DNA of 64,000 nucleotides from Halictus rubicundus (GCF_050948215.1 NC_135152.1:3134310-3198309), one strand, 5' to 3'; counted from the stretch's first letter, positions 24,820 to 37,571 are shown. Made by a program: numbers and translations. Notes: generated from the sequence alone by a model not told the origin.

Positions 24820-25717
24820 TAGTGTTCCTGATTTCTCAACATTTTTCATTTCTCGAGAAATGAGAAATAAGACTACATTTCTCGAAAATTCTCGAGAATT
24901 TTTAATAAAATAAAAAAATATTGGGAAACTTTTACCAAACTTTTATAAAGCGGAACATTACGCTTTTGTTTTGAAATGACTTCTTAAGAAGCATAATGCG
25001 TCTAATGTAGAATCAGACAATCTACTTCTTTTTTTTTTTTGTAACAAAATCTGTAGCCGTAGAAAAATTTCTTTCATTTTGTATGGATGTTGGCTTTATC
25101 GTATACAGAACATCCAAAAGTTGCTGAAGATTGGGTGCCCTTTTTCCAGTGGACTAAAAAAATTGGAATTCCTTTGTTAGAGTCCGGAATTTATTTTCTT
25201 CTGCAGCTAAACTCTTGACACTAAATTCTTGAAGGCTATCTGCAATTTCTAATTCTAACTGTTTTTCCAGTGATAGTTCCTCATTCTGAGAATCTGAAAG
25301 TTTTTCACTATTTTCGTAAGAATCATTGTTATATTTTCCAAAAAGTCTGCTTAGAATTTGTTTTGCCATTTTATACATATCTGCGTTGGATGTTAAATAA
25401 AAAAATGTATCTTCTGAATCTTTTTGCAGAGATTCTGGATTATGCAGATATTTCATAAGGGATAGAACAATCTTGTCTCTTGTATTAGATATTTCTTCTT
25501 TAATAACAACAAGAAACTCATTACTCAATTCAGTATTCAGTTTTTCTAAAGTTTTAAATAAGAATGTAAGAGAATTTAAGTATTTATGTTATAAAATAAA
25601 TGAGATTCATAAGACTTTTCCTAGATTTAAATTTCTCGAGAAATACTGGAATTTCTCGATAAATGAGAAATAATCGATTATAAAAATTTCTCGAGAAATT
25701 CTCGAGAAGGAACACTA
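24820..25717 (-). mobile_element. hAT-superfamily element, truncated, with perfect 8-bp target duplication
   Basis: An 898-bp element starts TAGTGTTCCTGATTTCTC and ends GAGAAGGAACACTA, giving a terminal inverted repeat of TAGTGTTCC. It is flanked by identical 8-bp direct repeats GTCGCGTC (24812-24819 and 25718-25725), the duplication length of hAT insertions. Both ends carry several copies of the palindrome TTCTCGAGAA, likely subterminal transposase-binding sites. The interior holds only the C-terminal half of a hAT transposase, so this is an internally deleted copy. The insertion target is a short GTCGC-type tandem. Confidence 0.88.
24958..25583 (-). pseudogene. hAT transposase remnant with C-terminal dimerisation region
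   Basis: Minus-strand fragment of a hAT transposase. The upstream part reads LEKLNTELSNEF...LVVIKEEISNTRDK, then KYLHNPESLQ and a charged linker to a stop at 25154. After a frame change a hATC-type dimerisation block follows at about 24973-25100: KPTSIQNERNFSTATDF, then TKKKRSRL and LDALCFLRSHF, ending in TAA at 24958-24960. This matches the hAT signature of Ala/Ser-Glu-Arg-x-Phe-Ser, Lys-Arg-x-Arg-Leu and a final Leu-x-Phe-Leu. The N-terminal zinc finger and most of the RNase-H-like catalytic core are missing, so it cannot catalyse transposition. Confidence 0.82.
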
Positions 25718-26617
25718 GTCGCGTCGCGTCGCGCAAAGGACTCGGGTCTCGACAGACCCCGGTGTTGCGGACGACTGCCGGTGTCGAGTTTCCTCGGAAT
25801 CCCTGAATGATCCTGGACATCGATCCCCATGAATGAGACAATCGAGTTTTGCGAACGTCGACGGTCGTCTCGACGGATTTCCTGGTGGGACGGGAGAGGC
25901 GGAGAGGCGGAGAGACGGAGATATTAGGAGCGGATAGTTTACGATGACACGAGAGGGCGAGCCAACGGGCATCGAAAAAGAAATTTCGGGGAACCCGCCG
26001 GAACAAGTCATTTTCTGACAAAGGGACCCTTTGGGTGGGTGGGAAAGAGAAGACAATGGTAGCCCAGCGAGCCTCGATCCTTCCCCGCGCTGTACCCCTC
26101 AGGTTTCGCAGCCACCTTGCGTTACCTGTTCCCTTTGGTCGTCGCGTACCTGCAACACCAGCTCTCCTCGCGCGCCTTTTACCTTTACCTGGCATCGGTT
26201 TCAAATTTAAAGCGCAATAAAATCATTCGGGACGAGTATCGGTATCGCTTCAGAAGAAAATAAGCGCGACCGGCTCCTCCGTGATTTACGACGGTGATTA
26301 ACCGTACAGGTACTCTCTCACTGCCTCTGTCCCAGAATCGCCTACAGAGGACAATCAATCACTTATTTGCTAACCCGGCCCTCTCCGGTCAGCGGAACTC
26401 TCCCATTATGGTTTTTTCTTTTCCATTTCCTTTTAATCGCGATTTGCCTACGATTTTCGCGTGTCCGGTGCTCGGAAAGTGCCTACCTGTACGTTTCATA
26501 GTTCGCTGCTTTCGCTCTCTCTCTCTCTCTCTTTTCTTATTGCTGCGGAAGTCTGACGCGGCGGAGGAATGAAATATAAACTAATCCATGCTCGAGCGAA
26601 AAGCGTCGAAGAGAATA

Positions 26618-26912
26618 CAGTGAATTCTCGTTACGAGTCAGTTTCGCGGTTCTGACGACTGACTCTTAGACGAAATCCGAGGTTCTCGCCGAGCGTCGCA
26701 TTTGAAATACACAGAGCACGCTGGAAACCTAAGAGTCACATGCGTCTATAAGTCGTAAGCCTATGACTACTAACCGATAGTGACAGGAAGACTGAGAAAA
26801 TGTCTTTCTCCGATACAAAGTTGCAATGTTCGACTCCTCACCGCTGTGCTGTGGGTAGTTCCACTGATTCCAAATCGTAAGGTTGGCACTGACCCGTAAC
26901 GAGAATTCACTG
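26618..26912. mobile_element. TA-flanked MITE, copy A
   Basis: A 295-bp element has a terminal inverted repeat starting CAGTGAATTCTCGTTACG at both ends (one mismatch about 19 bases in) and TA flanks at 26616-26617 and 26913-26914. Non-coding. TA duplication and the CAGT terminus fit a Tc1/mariner-type non-autonomous element. A second copy lies at 27693-27971. Confidence 0.82.
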
Positions 26913-27450
26913 TAATTCGTTCTGGTGGATCGAGGAAAGATCGATGCGATCGTCGACCACTTGGAGCAGCAATGTCGGAGTTTTTTCGCCGCTCGTCCCC
27001 GAGCTGGGAGACAGGGCGCGAGAGGAAACACCACGTAGCGCACGAGAAATGGAATGTGGACACCATATGGCCGGAATCTTAGTCCAACCACCACCCACTC
27101 GCGGCTCGTTCGAAGTATCGCGAACTCGCGTTCGCGTCGCGTCGGTTCGTTCTCGCGGTTGTCGTCGCGAGTCGCGACCGCCCGGCGCTTTTACGCTTTT
27201 ACGCCTCTACGCTTTTACGCTTCTACGCTTTACGCTCGTGCCGAGGAAAGTTCGTTAGCGATTTCAGTCGTAATTGCGCGGCTCGCCGAATGGCAATTTA
27301 TAGCCGGTGTTACCACATTCGCGTCACATGAAATCATTCGCCGGCCAGGAATTCCGATTGTGCGTGCGTACGAGCGATCGAGCGAGCTGGGTGCGCGAGC
27401 GTGATAAAAACTCACTTTTTCGATTGATTTTGCGGACGACCATTCTGTCC

Positions 27451-27454
<4 letters not shown>

Positions 27455-27503
<49 letters not shown>
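27455..27503. repeat. (CT)n microsatellite, about 24 units
   Basis: Long CT tract between the two copies of the TA-flanked MITE. Confidence 0.88.
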
Positions 27504-27506
<3 letters not shown>

Positions 27507-27632
27507 CTCTGTCTGTCTCCGTTACTCTCTTCGTAAATATTGACTTTGCCGGAAGGCAACGACTACTTTTTCTTACGGGGGGATGCTGTATCGAGATACA
27601 CACACCGATTCCAAATATTACAATTGCAAGAG

Positions 27633-27692
27633 ACTATGGTCTGTCCAACGAGGCGATGCAGTGAAGCACCAGCGCGCGTCCTTTGCTGACTA
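27633..27692. repeat. 60-bp dispersed repeat, copy 1
   Basis: Begins ACTATGGTCTGTCCAACGAG and ends TTTGCTGACTA. A copy with about eight differences lies at 30479-30538. The TA at its end is the target site of the adjoining MITE (27693). Not assignable to a known family by eye. Confidence 0.7.
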
Positions 27693-27971
27693 CAGTGAAT
27701 TCTCGTTACGAGTCAGTTGCGCGGTTCTGGCGATTGACTCTTAGACGAAATTTGAGGTTCCTGCCGAGCGTCGCATTTGAAATACACAGGGCACGCTGGA
27801 AACCTAAGAGTCATATCCGTCTACAAGTCATAAACCTATGCGACAAGAAGACTGGGAAAATGTCTTTCTCCGATACAATGTTGCACGTAGCTCGAGAGAC
27901 CGCTCTCGAGTGGTTAGTTCCACTGACTCCAAATCGTAAGGTTGGCACTGACTCGTAACGAGAATTCGTTG
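27693..27971. mobile_element. TA-flanked MITE, copy B
   Basis: Second copy (279 bp) of the element at 26618-26912, in the same orientation and similar over its full length. Its left end is CAGTGAATTCTCGTTACG; the right end reads CAACGAATTCTCGTTACG inward. TA flanks lie at 27691-27692 and 27972-27973. It lacks part of the interior of copy A. Confidence 0.82.
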
Positions 27972-28150
27972 TATAGGAATTTCGTAGGAGATACATCGAA
28001 AAGCTGCACTCCTGACAATAATATACAACTTCCATTCGAATTTCTTGAGCACTGTTCGACGACGGAAATCTGGAATCTCCGAAACCTAAGAACAGGAGTG
28101 TACGATTGCGACGAGAGAAAAGGAAGACGATCCTGGCGGAGTTGTTCAAC

Positions 28151-28215
28151 GAAGAAGAAGAAGAAGAAGAAGAAGAAGAAGAAGAAGAAGAAGAAGAAGA
28201 AGAAGAAGAAGAAGA
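28151..28215. repeat. (GAA)n trinucleotide repeat, about 21 units
   Basis: Uninterrupted AAG/GAA tract of 65 bp. It would read as poly-Lys or poly-Glu, but no gene context supports coding. Confidence 0.88.
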
Positions 28216-30478
28216 GGTGGCGGAAGAAGGGTGTTATAACTGAAAAGGCGCACGCTTGTTAATAACGAGGAAGAGAAGGAACAAACCGTTCCGGAGCTCC
28301 TCCGAAAAATACGAGGCGACGCGTTGAATATTTTGCGCTGAAAACGGCTGGCTGATTATCCGAACGTGGGCCCAGAGAAATCCGGATATCAAATGCGCGG
28401 TCACGTACGCGAGTTTACGTGTTCCCGCTCGCGCGTATGTATAAATACAAGCCCACGCACGCTCGACCCACACTCCGCCATAGCTTTTTCGTGTCCGCAC
28501 CCGCGCTCGTGTCGTCGACTGCTGCGACCCGAACCGACCCGAATTGACCTGAACCTTTCGAAACCCCTATCGGGTGACCGAAGAAAGTTTCTGCCGTCTC
28601 TAGGTTTTGTCATTCTGAAACCGTACACGCGCACACCGTGTATCGATTGAACGCGAGCTTGCGTACGGAATACGATCAGCGGCTATTAGTTTGTTTAGCT
28701 GAACGACTGCTTACGAGAAATCGGCGTGTCCTTAATCGATGAAACTTTGAAAACCTTTTGCAATCAGCAATCGACCAAGACGATACGAACTCGAATTTGG
28801 AGAATCGATTGTATAGGACGCGCACGGGTAAGTCGTGCGACGTTATGCGAATCGGTTGGAGTTGGAGCAGCTCTAACGAGTAGTCGGTGTCGAGGAGGGG
28901 AGAAAAAAAAGGTAGCGTTCGACATCGATCTTGCTGGCGTTGCATTCTGAATGAAACCACGTTCGCATGGGACAGCCGTATGACGGCGTATGGACGCATG
29001 GACGAGCGGACGTACGGGCAGATGGACGGTCGAGAGGGTCAACGTTCCCTTCCCTTCAAGGACGGCCAGGGAAAAGTCAAAGAACAGCCGAGGAAGCGTA
29101 GGAGCGCGGGTCGAGACGCGAATCCGAACGGAGACACGCCGCGTCTCTCTTCTCTCGTCTCTCTTCTCGCGTCTCGCGTCTCGCCTCTCACGGAGAAAGA
29201 GGATCCGAGAGTTATTTCGGGACCACGAATTTTCACGGGAGTAATAATAGTAGACGAGGCGGAATAGATAGCTCTAGGTATTCCGTGCGTTTCAGTTTCG
29301 AGCGCGCCAAACCTTCGGAGCGGAGTCGAGCGGAGCGGCGCATCGTGCTTCGGATGATCGCGAGAATTTCACCGCATCTTGCCAAAGAATCAACGGTTTC
29401 TCGTACGGTTGTTCGTCGAGTTTTATTCATCGAAGATCAACAGACTGACAGCGATCGAGTATTTGTTAATCAAATGGGAACGACGAAGTTCGATTCGGGA
29501 CGCGGTGAAATTGCCGCGGTAACATTCCGTAGGAACGGTTCGATTACGAAACGACCACGGTCTTGTTGGTGTTTACGGAACTTCGAACGGAAAGCAATAC
29601 TCATCGATCTTATTTGCAGTTGTCTACGCAGCGATATCGGCCGGCGTAATCGCGGGTTGAAGAGTCGGTTTCCGGTGCTGCAACGATAACCAAATTCTCG
29701 ACTTCCATTGATTCGCGATTAGAACTTATCGTGCGATCTTTTCTACCGTCGCCGTCCGCTGATCCGTTCTCGAGTTGTTTTCGCGCTATTGCTCCGCAAA
29801 CATCGCGCTTAATTAAACACGTTTCCCGTAACGTCATCTTCTCCCGCAAGCACAAATTTCCCCGAGAAATTCCGAATCAAAGCTTCCTTCTAATATGGCA
29901 CGTGTTTGCCATCGCCTGGCTCCGGACCCATGCGGAAAAGGAAAAGATGAGAAAGAGATCAAGAGAGGGAGAGAGGGAGAAGAACGAAAAAATAGTGCAC
30001 ATATCCTTCTCGGCTCGACAGAGGTCGCGCACCTCGATTCCTCGATTACTCGATGTATCGCTGCGACAGCGGTCCGCCCCTTTATCGGAACGATTCGAAA
30101 AACTGTCGAGGAGATAAGCGGGACACAGTGAAACCTAGCCAGACCATGTGGGTCAGAGACCAACCGAGACTGCGACACCGCAGAAAACCTGCTCCGAAAT
30201 GATTTGGAGATCCGAGTCCGCACAGGACTCATCTTTAAATGCCTCCACGAAAACACACACCGATGGAAACGCCGTGCCAGTGGCCAGGACCGGCACGGAT
30301 GACCGAGCGGAGCCACTGGGCCAGCTCCGACGACGATCGGGAGCAACCCAGCCACGCCCGATCGAAGCGTTTTGCGCGGAGGAAGTGAAACGAGTCGTTT
30401 GCAAGATCGAGTCTTCTCTCTGACGTAATTTGCATTAAATCCTGGCCCCTTCGTTGCAGCGGATACTCCCGAGTAGGT

Positions 30479-30538
30479 ACTATAGTCTGTCCAACGAGAC
30501 GAGACAACGAAGCACCAGCGTGCGTCATTTGCTGACTA
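30479..30538. repeat. 60-bp dispersed repeat, copy 2
   Basis: Begins ACTATAGTCTGTCCAACGAG and ends TTTGCTGACTA, matching 27633-27692 over its whole length. Sequences on either side do not match between copies, which places the repeat borders near these coordinates. Confidence 0.7.
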
Positions 30539-31951
30539 TCGGAGAACTTCAACTCTGTCGATTATGTTCACATTTAGTCGGTTCGAAGACGATCAACGAA
30601 AAATAGTCGCTCGACGATTTTTGGGGAGGTCCGGTTGGAGGAAATCTGGAAAGGGCTCGAGGGAATACTGATCGTAGACTGTGACGTCGAATCGGTCCTG
30701 AGTAGTAGCAGCAACAGCAGCTTGCCGGGAACAAGATCGAAAAGAGAAGCATTACGAGCTGGTTGTTCTCCGAGAGAGGAGGAGAGGAGCGGAGCGGAGC
30801 GGAGCGATGACGGAGGCGGATGAAGAGGAGGAGGGGAACGAAGAGCGATCGGGCAGACCGGATATGACGCGGCGACAGCACATAACGATGATCGTAGATT
30901 GCGTTCGGTGCTCGTGCAAAAGGCAGCAGCCGAGCAGGAGCGAGTTGATGAAACGACGACGAACAGGGGAGGGTAACAGAGCACGGAGGATATAGACGGG
31001 AGAGAGACAAGTGGACCGCGATCTGCTCGGGAGAGGGAGGTCTGCGTGTGTTTGTGCGTGTGTGTGTGTGAGAGAGGACCAGCGAGACACGGGAAAGCGT
31101 GAGAGGAGATCAAAGACGGACGGAACGAGAGATAACGGGGTTGGCAAACACCAAGATAGCGTAGCGGCGGTGTTCTTGTGTTACGAACAGAGAGAAAGAG
31201 GGAGAATCAAAGAGTGAGAGTGTGTCCGAGAGAAAGAGAGAGAGAAAGACTATGGTACGTGACCCAAGTGTTTCGAACCGATTCGATTCTTCTGCCTCGA
31301 GAGCGCTTCGCTCGACTATGAAATCTACTGCCTAGGCTAGACCATCGCTGGATACACGTGTACACCAATCAGCCAAACCGAGGAGACGCCACAAAAGTAC
31401 TCGCCACCCGATTCGCAGAGATGCAAATCTAAAGCTTGATTCACCAGACGGAATCGATCAACCGTTCCTCGAGTATTCCGCCGACCGAACTGCTCCGGAA
31501 CAATCGACTGCATTGAGAGGCACGAAAACTTTCGAGTCTGTCGGGGAATCGCAAGATTTGCAAATAAACGTGAATGGGATTTTCGTTGGATTTGAACTGG
31601 CGATTGCCAGTGATTCTAGAACCAGGGACTGGAGAGAACGATCGGTCTCGACTTCCGTCGATCGGAACGAGAATCGGGGTCGTTTTGTCTGTGTCCCGAT
31701 AGCGCTGCGTCGCGCTTCGCCTCGTTTCAGGAATTCAGCGTCCGACGACGCTGTTCGAGTCGAATGAAATCGGCTCGAAGCACTCGAGTCACGTCCCTTA
31801 TTAGAGATTCGATTACGACCGCGGCTCGAGAACATCAGTGGGATAGGTCGACGAGCCTGGTCGACGAACGCGATCGTTAACATGTTACGAATGTATCGGT
31901 TACTCAACCCGAACATAACCACCGCCGATCCACAGTCTGTTCTCGCTCTCG

Positions 31952-31986
<35 letters not shown>

Positions 31987-34491
31987 GGCAAGCGATAGAG
32001 GCTGGAAGGACGACCGAAAGACCGGAAACCGATCGCGTTTCGAAAGAGAACGTACACGAATTTCAGAATGCGACGGTCGGGTTTTATGCAATCTTCCGAC
32101 CTCTTACCTACGCGCAACGAGCAGCAATCACAGGGAGAGAATCGAGAAAGAAGGAGTCGGAGTTTACGATCGGGAAGAAGGGAAAAGGAAAGATCTTCGT
32201 CGACCCTCCTACAAATCGATTAATTCGTACCGCGTAATACGGAGCTCGGAATCAAGTACGAATCGGATGAAACTAAATTAAATTTGGTAGAAATCAAATC
32301 GCAATTTTTGCCCCGTATTATATAGAAACCGCGTTGCAGGAAGGTTTACTGTGTACGATACAAGTTCTCAAGCTTTTCCTTTTCCGTGGAAAAATAAGTT
32401 CTCCGAAGTTAATAAGGGAATAGTGCGGATCAGCTCCGCGGCAGTCGGTGACCAATGAAATTCTGTGGAATCGCGTGGACTGTGGATCGTGGATCGTGGA
32501 GGAGAAGGATGCGCAATCGGAATGCCTGGGCGATGAGCGAAACACTGCACCGCGCTCCGCTGCGCTACGTCGCGGTGCGCGTCGGCCACTCCTTTCGCGA
32601 CTCTGTTTCATACTCCTTCGATTCATTATTCCGGGCACATGTCGCTCAAGGACACGGGGTGCTCGCGCGAAGACGATCCGCGTGCATTCGCAGCGCGTTG
32701 CCACACATGGGCGAGAGACGGAGCGAAGCGAGGCGGGGAGACACGGGGTGAGGCGAGGCGAGGCGAAGCGAGGCGAGGCGAGGCGTTACATAAGAAACGG
32801 GCAAACAGCCGCTCGAAAACGCGCCTTCGGTCCTCCGACGATCTGGGTTCAAAGATTGTAGAACATGACCAAACGCGGAGCGAAATTTCACAAACGCGCG
32901 ACACCGGGCCGGCGCACGGTGTTTTCACACGGCACGTGTCGGCTGAAAGCTCCAAATTTCAGTTGAAAAAAGAAATATGCAACGAAATATCCAGCGTCGA
33001 AACGTCGAAAAACGGGATCACGTAATTCCTCATGAAAAAGAGTGGCCAGCGTCATTTCGATTCGTGAATGAAGTTCGGACGTTATCGAATTCCCGTCGTT
33101 TTCACAGAGATCGGCAAATCGGGGATTATATAAAAGAATCGGTTGTTCGTTCGAAGAAAGCGATACACGTCACGATTTCTATTCCCTCCGTCTCTCTCTC
33201 TCTCTCTCTCCCTCGCGCGCGCGCGCGGAGAGAGTAATCTTCCTCGGGAATGCTCTCGAATATATTTATTCGATAACGCGATATCGTGCACTTTTTTCCT
33301 CCGGCCGGTCTGTTTGAAAAACAGGAGCGAACCCGTGCGGCGCGGCACGTTGCGCTCGTCGATACACTTCGTGTGCTCGATAAACACACTGTTATTATCA
33401 TCAAGGAGTTACGCCTACCTAGGAACATCAAAATCATTTATTTCTCGGTTTTACCACGAGACCCCGCTATCCAACGAAGCTATCCAGGCAAGGAACAATC
33501 ATCGAGACGAAGATCGCCCCGTTCGATCGCGAGCAATCGATAATTACTACGAAGCTCGAGGAAGCGTTTAGAATAGCCTATCGCAGCGAGATAATCGGAC
33601 AACAGGAATGCCCGAATCGGAGCAATTGCATAGACTAATTACTTTTTTGGAAGCAAGTGCGATCGCCGCGGTATCGATGGATCTCGTATCGACGTTTATC
33701 GGCGGTCGTATCGTTATCGAATTGAAAAGCAAAACAGACAACCCGCGCGGCGTTGTCGGACCTTCTCCGCCGACGCGACGCGACGCGACGAGTCGCGACG
33801 AGACGCGGAATTCCACGGGGTAGAATCGAGTAAATCGTGGCTCGTGGCACGACGCGACGGTAATTCCAGACGGAACGCGCGTTTCGAGCCGATCTTCTCG
33901 AGAAAGGAACGATAGAACTGAACCCCGATCTCGATCGCGCCCCGCCAGTCGCGGGACACCCTGTACGTCGTCGAGATATAATGAATATCGCATCGTCGCG
34001 TATCTCGGACGCGGCTCGAATTATTCAGTTCTCCGTGGATAAATCGGAAAATCACGTTCCTCGTCGCCTTTTACGTCATCGGCTTCGCTCCCGTCCCTTT
34101 GCAGGAAATGACGCGCGCAAACAGAATAACAAAACGGAGGGAACGCCTGAGCGCTGCGCTTGCCGATACTACGTACTTCGAGATCGTCGAATCTTTCCCT
34201 GCCAAAGGGGAAACCTGTGGTCGCGCGCTCGAAAACTTCGGAAACTTCCGGAAGAATCGTTGCTGGAAAATAATACGAAAATTCTTATGTAAATATTAAG
34301 GAGAACGAGGAACAAACGAACGATTTTTCACGGATAACGATCCGTTTAACGTATCGGCGGGGAATCTCGAAGCGTAGGTCAATTCTCAAGTTCAGATGAA
34401 AAGTTGCGTCACGCGGAGTGCGTGGGTGTCACGGAGCACCGAGGCCGATAAAAGGGAATTTAAGAGAGAGAGACGAACCGATACGAGCCTC

Positions 34492-34520
<29 letters not shown>
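34492..34520. repeat. (CGA)n trinucleotide repeat
   Basis: About ten tandem CGA/GAC units in the putative sprouty intron. Confidence 0.85.
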
Positions 34521-34524
<4 letters not shown>

Positions 34525-36069
34525 TCGATCGGTCTCGCGTGTTTGCGAAACCTCTCCGAGACCGTGTACCAAGATCGTTTACGAATACAACGTCGGACGA
34601 TAACGATACCGGTCTTCATTGATAGCCGCACGAGGACTGGTTGAATGAGAAACTTATCATCGATCGGCGATCGATCGAGATGCAATCGGGTCGAAACAGC
34701 TTTCGGTATCGCCAATTCCAAGGCTCCGTCAACCGTAGATAGCGAAATCGCTATCGCGATTGCTTCAACCATTGAGAAACGAAAGGGAAAAAGTTCGAGT
34801 ATCTAACGACGCTGTCGGTTTTAATCGTCCACAACCTACTTCGTGTTCGCGTTCGACTTCCTGCTATGCTCTCCCTCTCTCTCTTTCTCTTTCCTTCTTA
34901 CGTGTTTCTTCCGCGCGCATTTCTAATCTTTTTTTTTTCTGTGAATTTTGACGCTCGTTCGCTTATCTCAGCCGATCCAACTCGCGGACTCGCAACGACT
35001 CGATCGATCTCGGCGTCACGATTTATCTCGATCGACGAGAGTACGAGAGAGCGAGAGAGAGAGAAAAGAGGAGGAGGAGATCGGAGAGTGGTTTGCACGT
35101 TGATCTATCCTGATCGACGAGCTGTTGCGAGTTGCGGAGTTGCAAGTTGCGAGCAACACAGCGTCGTCTCGTTCGACTCACCTACCTATGCGCCATGCGT
35201 GGAAATCATGGCTTCATTCATGCCAGACCGACCCTGACTTGCGTGCGTGTATCTGTGTCACGATACGCGAGCTCGAACGAGAGCTCGAGCGCGCACGATA
35301 TCTCGTTTCGAGAACGACCGTGTACTACAGACGCTGTGCTGTGTCTTCTGCGAGCACTCCTCGCGCGTTTAGCTCGTTTAGAAGAGAATGTCGCCGTGCA
35401 AGAATAAAGCGAACCCTCCTATAACGCGGTACTCTCATAACGCGGAGCAGAAATTACGATTTAGAAATTGGCATCGAAGTTCATTGAATTTTATCTGATT
35501 TTTACTAATTCTGTATTTATAGCAGGGTTGACGGTAATTGTTTCGACGGTGAAGCGAAACCAAGAAGGAACAGAAAATCTGTTGTTCGCGTAAATAGGTC
35601 AACGAATAGACACTTCCTTTCCTCTTTGAGAATTTCAACGATTCGAGTTTTCCTTCGTACGACAACCTCTCGAATCTAGTTATTATTCTCTGTGAGGAGA
35701 GGGTTGCCTCGAGAGGAGTCCGCATTGCACCCTGAGTTACGTTCGAAGTCTGTTCGATTCGCGAATATACGCGTTCCCGATTCGGATTACCTGGTTAGTA
35801 TCGCCAGCTCGATATCGGTGGCTATCTAATCGCGGCTGTCCGATCGGATATCCAGGTGACGGGTTGGATCTCGATTCCCGGTATTCTGAGTAAGCGATTC
35901 CGAGTTTCTCGAGATAATATCGCCTAAGGTCTCCCGATTCATCGGTTCGGGATACGCGTCAGCAAGCACGCGCGCGCGTGCTCATCGAATTTCGTGGAAA
36001 CCTACTACTCATCGAGGTCGCGAGTCACCGATTATTCTCGAACGATCCGTAAATCGGCCTGGTCCGTGC

Positions 36070-36117
36070 TACGTTCTACGTTCTACATTCTACATTCTAC
36101 GTTCTACGTTCTACGTT
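36070..36117. repeat. 7-bp tandem repeat (GTTCTAC/ATTCTAC)
   Basis: About seven tandem 7-bp units differ only in a G or A at the first position. Confidence 0.8.
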
Positions 36118-36575
36118 TTATGTACGCGGCGAAACGCGAGAGAGAGCGAAACGAAATTAAAGAGAGAAAAAGGGAGTACGGGGCAGACGCATGCGCGACA
36201 AAGTCTCCAGGTACGCGAAATCGCGATTGGCATTCATTCCCTATTGCCGTCGAAGCGAATCACGCGTTTGTGTTTGTGAGCATTCGAATGTTAGCGCGAG
36301 CGCATGCGCTCGTACTCCGCTCCAAGAGAGAGGAGACCAGCGATGGGACCGATTCGATCGCCGTATGGAAATTTTCGAGCGGCGACACACCGCCTGTCGC
36401 ATGTCGTATGTCACACGCGCGCTGCGTCCCTCGATCGAGGAAAATTCGTCGATCCTTTGATTACTCGTTTACATGATCAAGTCGGTGCCCGGTTTGCTCA
36501 ACTCGAGCATCTATTATTCGAATTGCGATCCTACATGGACACTGTTCGTAAGCAAACGAATGTTTAAACAGCTTA

Positions 36576-37072
36576 TCAGTAGACTGCGGGTCTTTCTGCT
36601 GAATACAAAATTTTCTTCGTCAAATACAAGATACCGGGACTAGATAAAAATTTAGTTAGCAGAACAAAAATAATGTGTCGGCACTCTTCGGTTCTTTTAA
36701 TGTTTTTGCTGTTTAACCCCTGAACGCACAGTTTTTTTGAAAAATTTTTGATATACTGCGCTTTTATTCCATGGAAAAAGGCTATATTTTATTCTTGAAT
36801 AAATAAGTGTTATAGCTTACAATCCCATGTAAATGATAAATATCAATAAAACGATTTTTTTTCTTTGCTTTCACATTGTTATTTTCAATTCTCGATTATA
36901 TTCGAGTGTGAAAAATTATAGCGGCATAAAATACAACGCCGCTCGAATTATCTCGAGTGTGCACAGTTTCGTCTGTTTAGCGCGCTCGCATTAACTCGAG
37001 CGTACAAGTTAAGGGGTTAAAATTGCGGTTACCAATCTTTCTCAGAAATCCATCAAATCTGCAGCCTACTTA
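36576..37072. mobile_element. TTA-flanked DNA element hosting a nested TTAA element
   Basis: The ends TCAGTAGACTGCGG (left) and TAAGTAGGCTGCAG (right, read inward) form an imperfect inverted repeat, 11 of 14 matching. TTA lies directly outside each end (36573-36575 and 37073-37075). A 3-bp TTA duplication fits PIF/Harbinger-type insertion; a TA-type duplication with chance extension is an alternative. About 193 bp of this element remains once the nested 36717-37016 insertion and its extra TTAA are removed. Non-coding. Confidence 0.5.
36717..37016. mobile_element. piggyBac-like MITE nested in the 36576-37072 element
   Basis: A 300-bp AT-rich block is flanked by TTAA (36713-36716 and 37017-37020). 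It begins CCCCTGAACGC and ends AAGTTAAGGGG, a short inverted repeat of CCCCT-AAC type. The interior contains several CTCGAG-like palindromic stretches and no open frame. It interrupts a recognisable older element, so it is the younger insertion. Confidence 0.65.
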
Positions 37073-37522
37073 TTAGTTCGATCGACCTTAATTTTCCGAT
37101 TTCCCCAACATGTTGAACAAATAGATATAGCGGGAAAACTCGTAAGAACGAACGAGCTTTCGTTCAAGTACAGCCTCGTAGAACTTTGTCCAACGGTTGC
37201 GAAGGTGGATATAGTTTATCGAAGGCCGAGCGAAGATCAACCGGCGACAGATAAAAGGTAGCTTAAGCCGAGTTTAACGGGTTGCTCGCGCGGAAGCGTT
37301 GCAGCAACATCTGGCTTTTGCTCGTCTCGAAAACGATCGACCGTCTCACGTGATTCTGCCGGTTTTTTCGATACTCCGAATGTCACGAGCGATCAAACGA
37401 TATCGTAGTGCAGCGTGTGCGCGCTATGCAATCTTAACCTCGGCGTTACTTGCTGAGAAACGCAACCGGGGATCGCGCAGCGATAGGGAATCGATGATGT
37501 TGTTATTCGCGCGAGCAACTAG

Positions 37523-37571
37523 TCGAGTCGAGCCGAGCCGAGCCGAGCCGAGCCGAGCCAAGTCGAGTCGT
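37523..37571. repeat. (GAGCC)n pentamer tandem repeat
   Basis: About eight GAGCC units with GAGTC variants at the edges, of the same family as the tract at 2668-2715. Confidence 0.8.
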
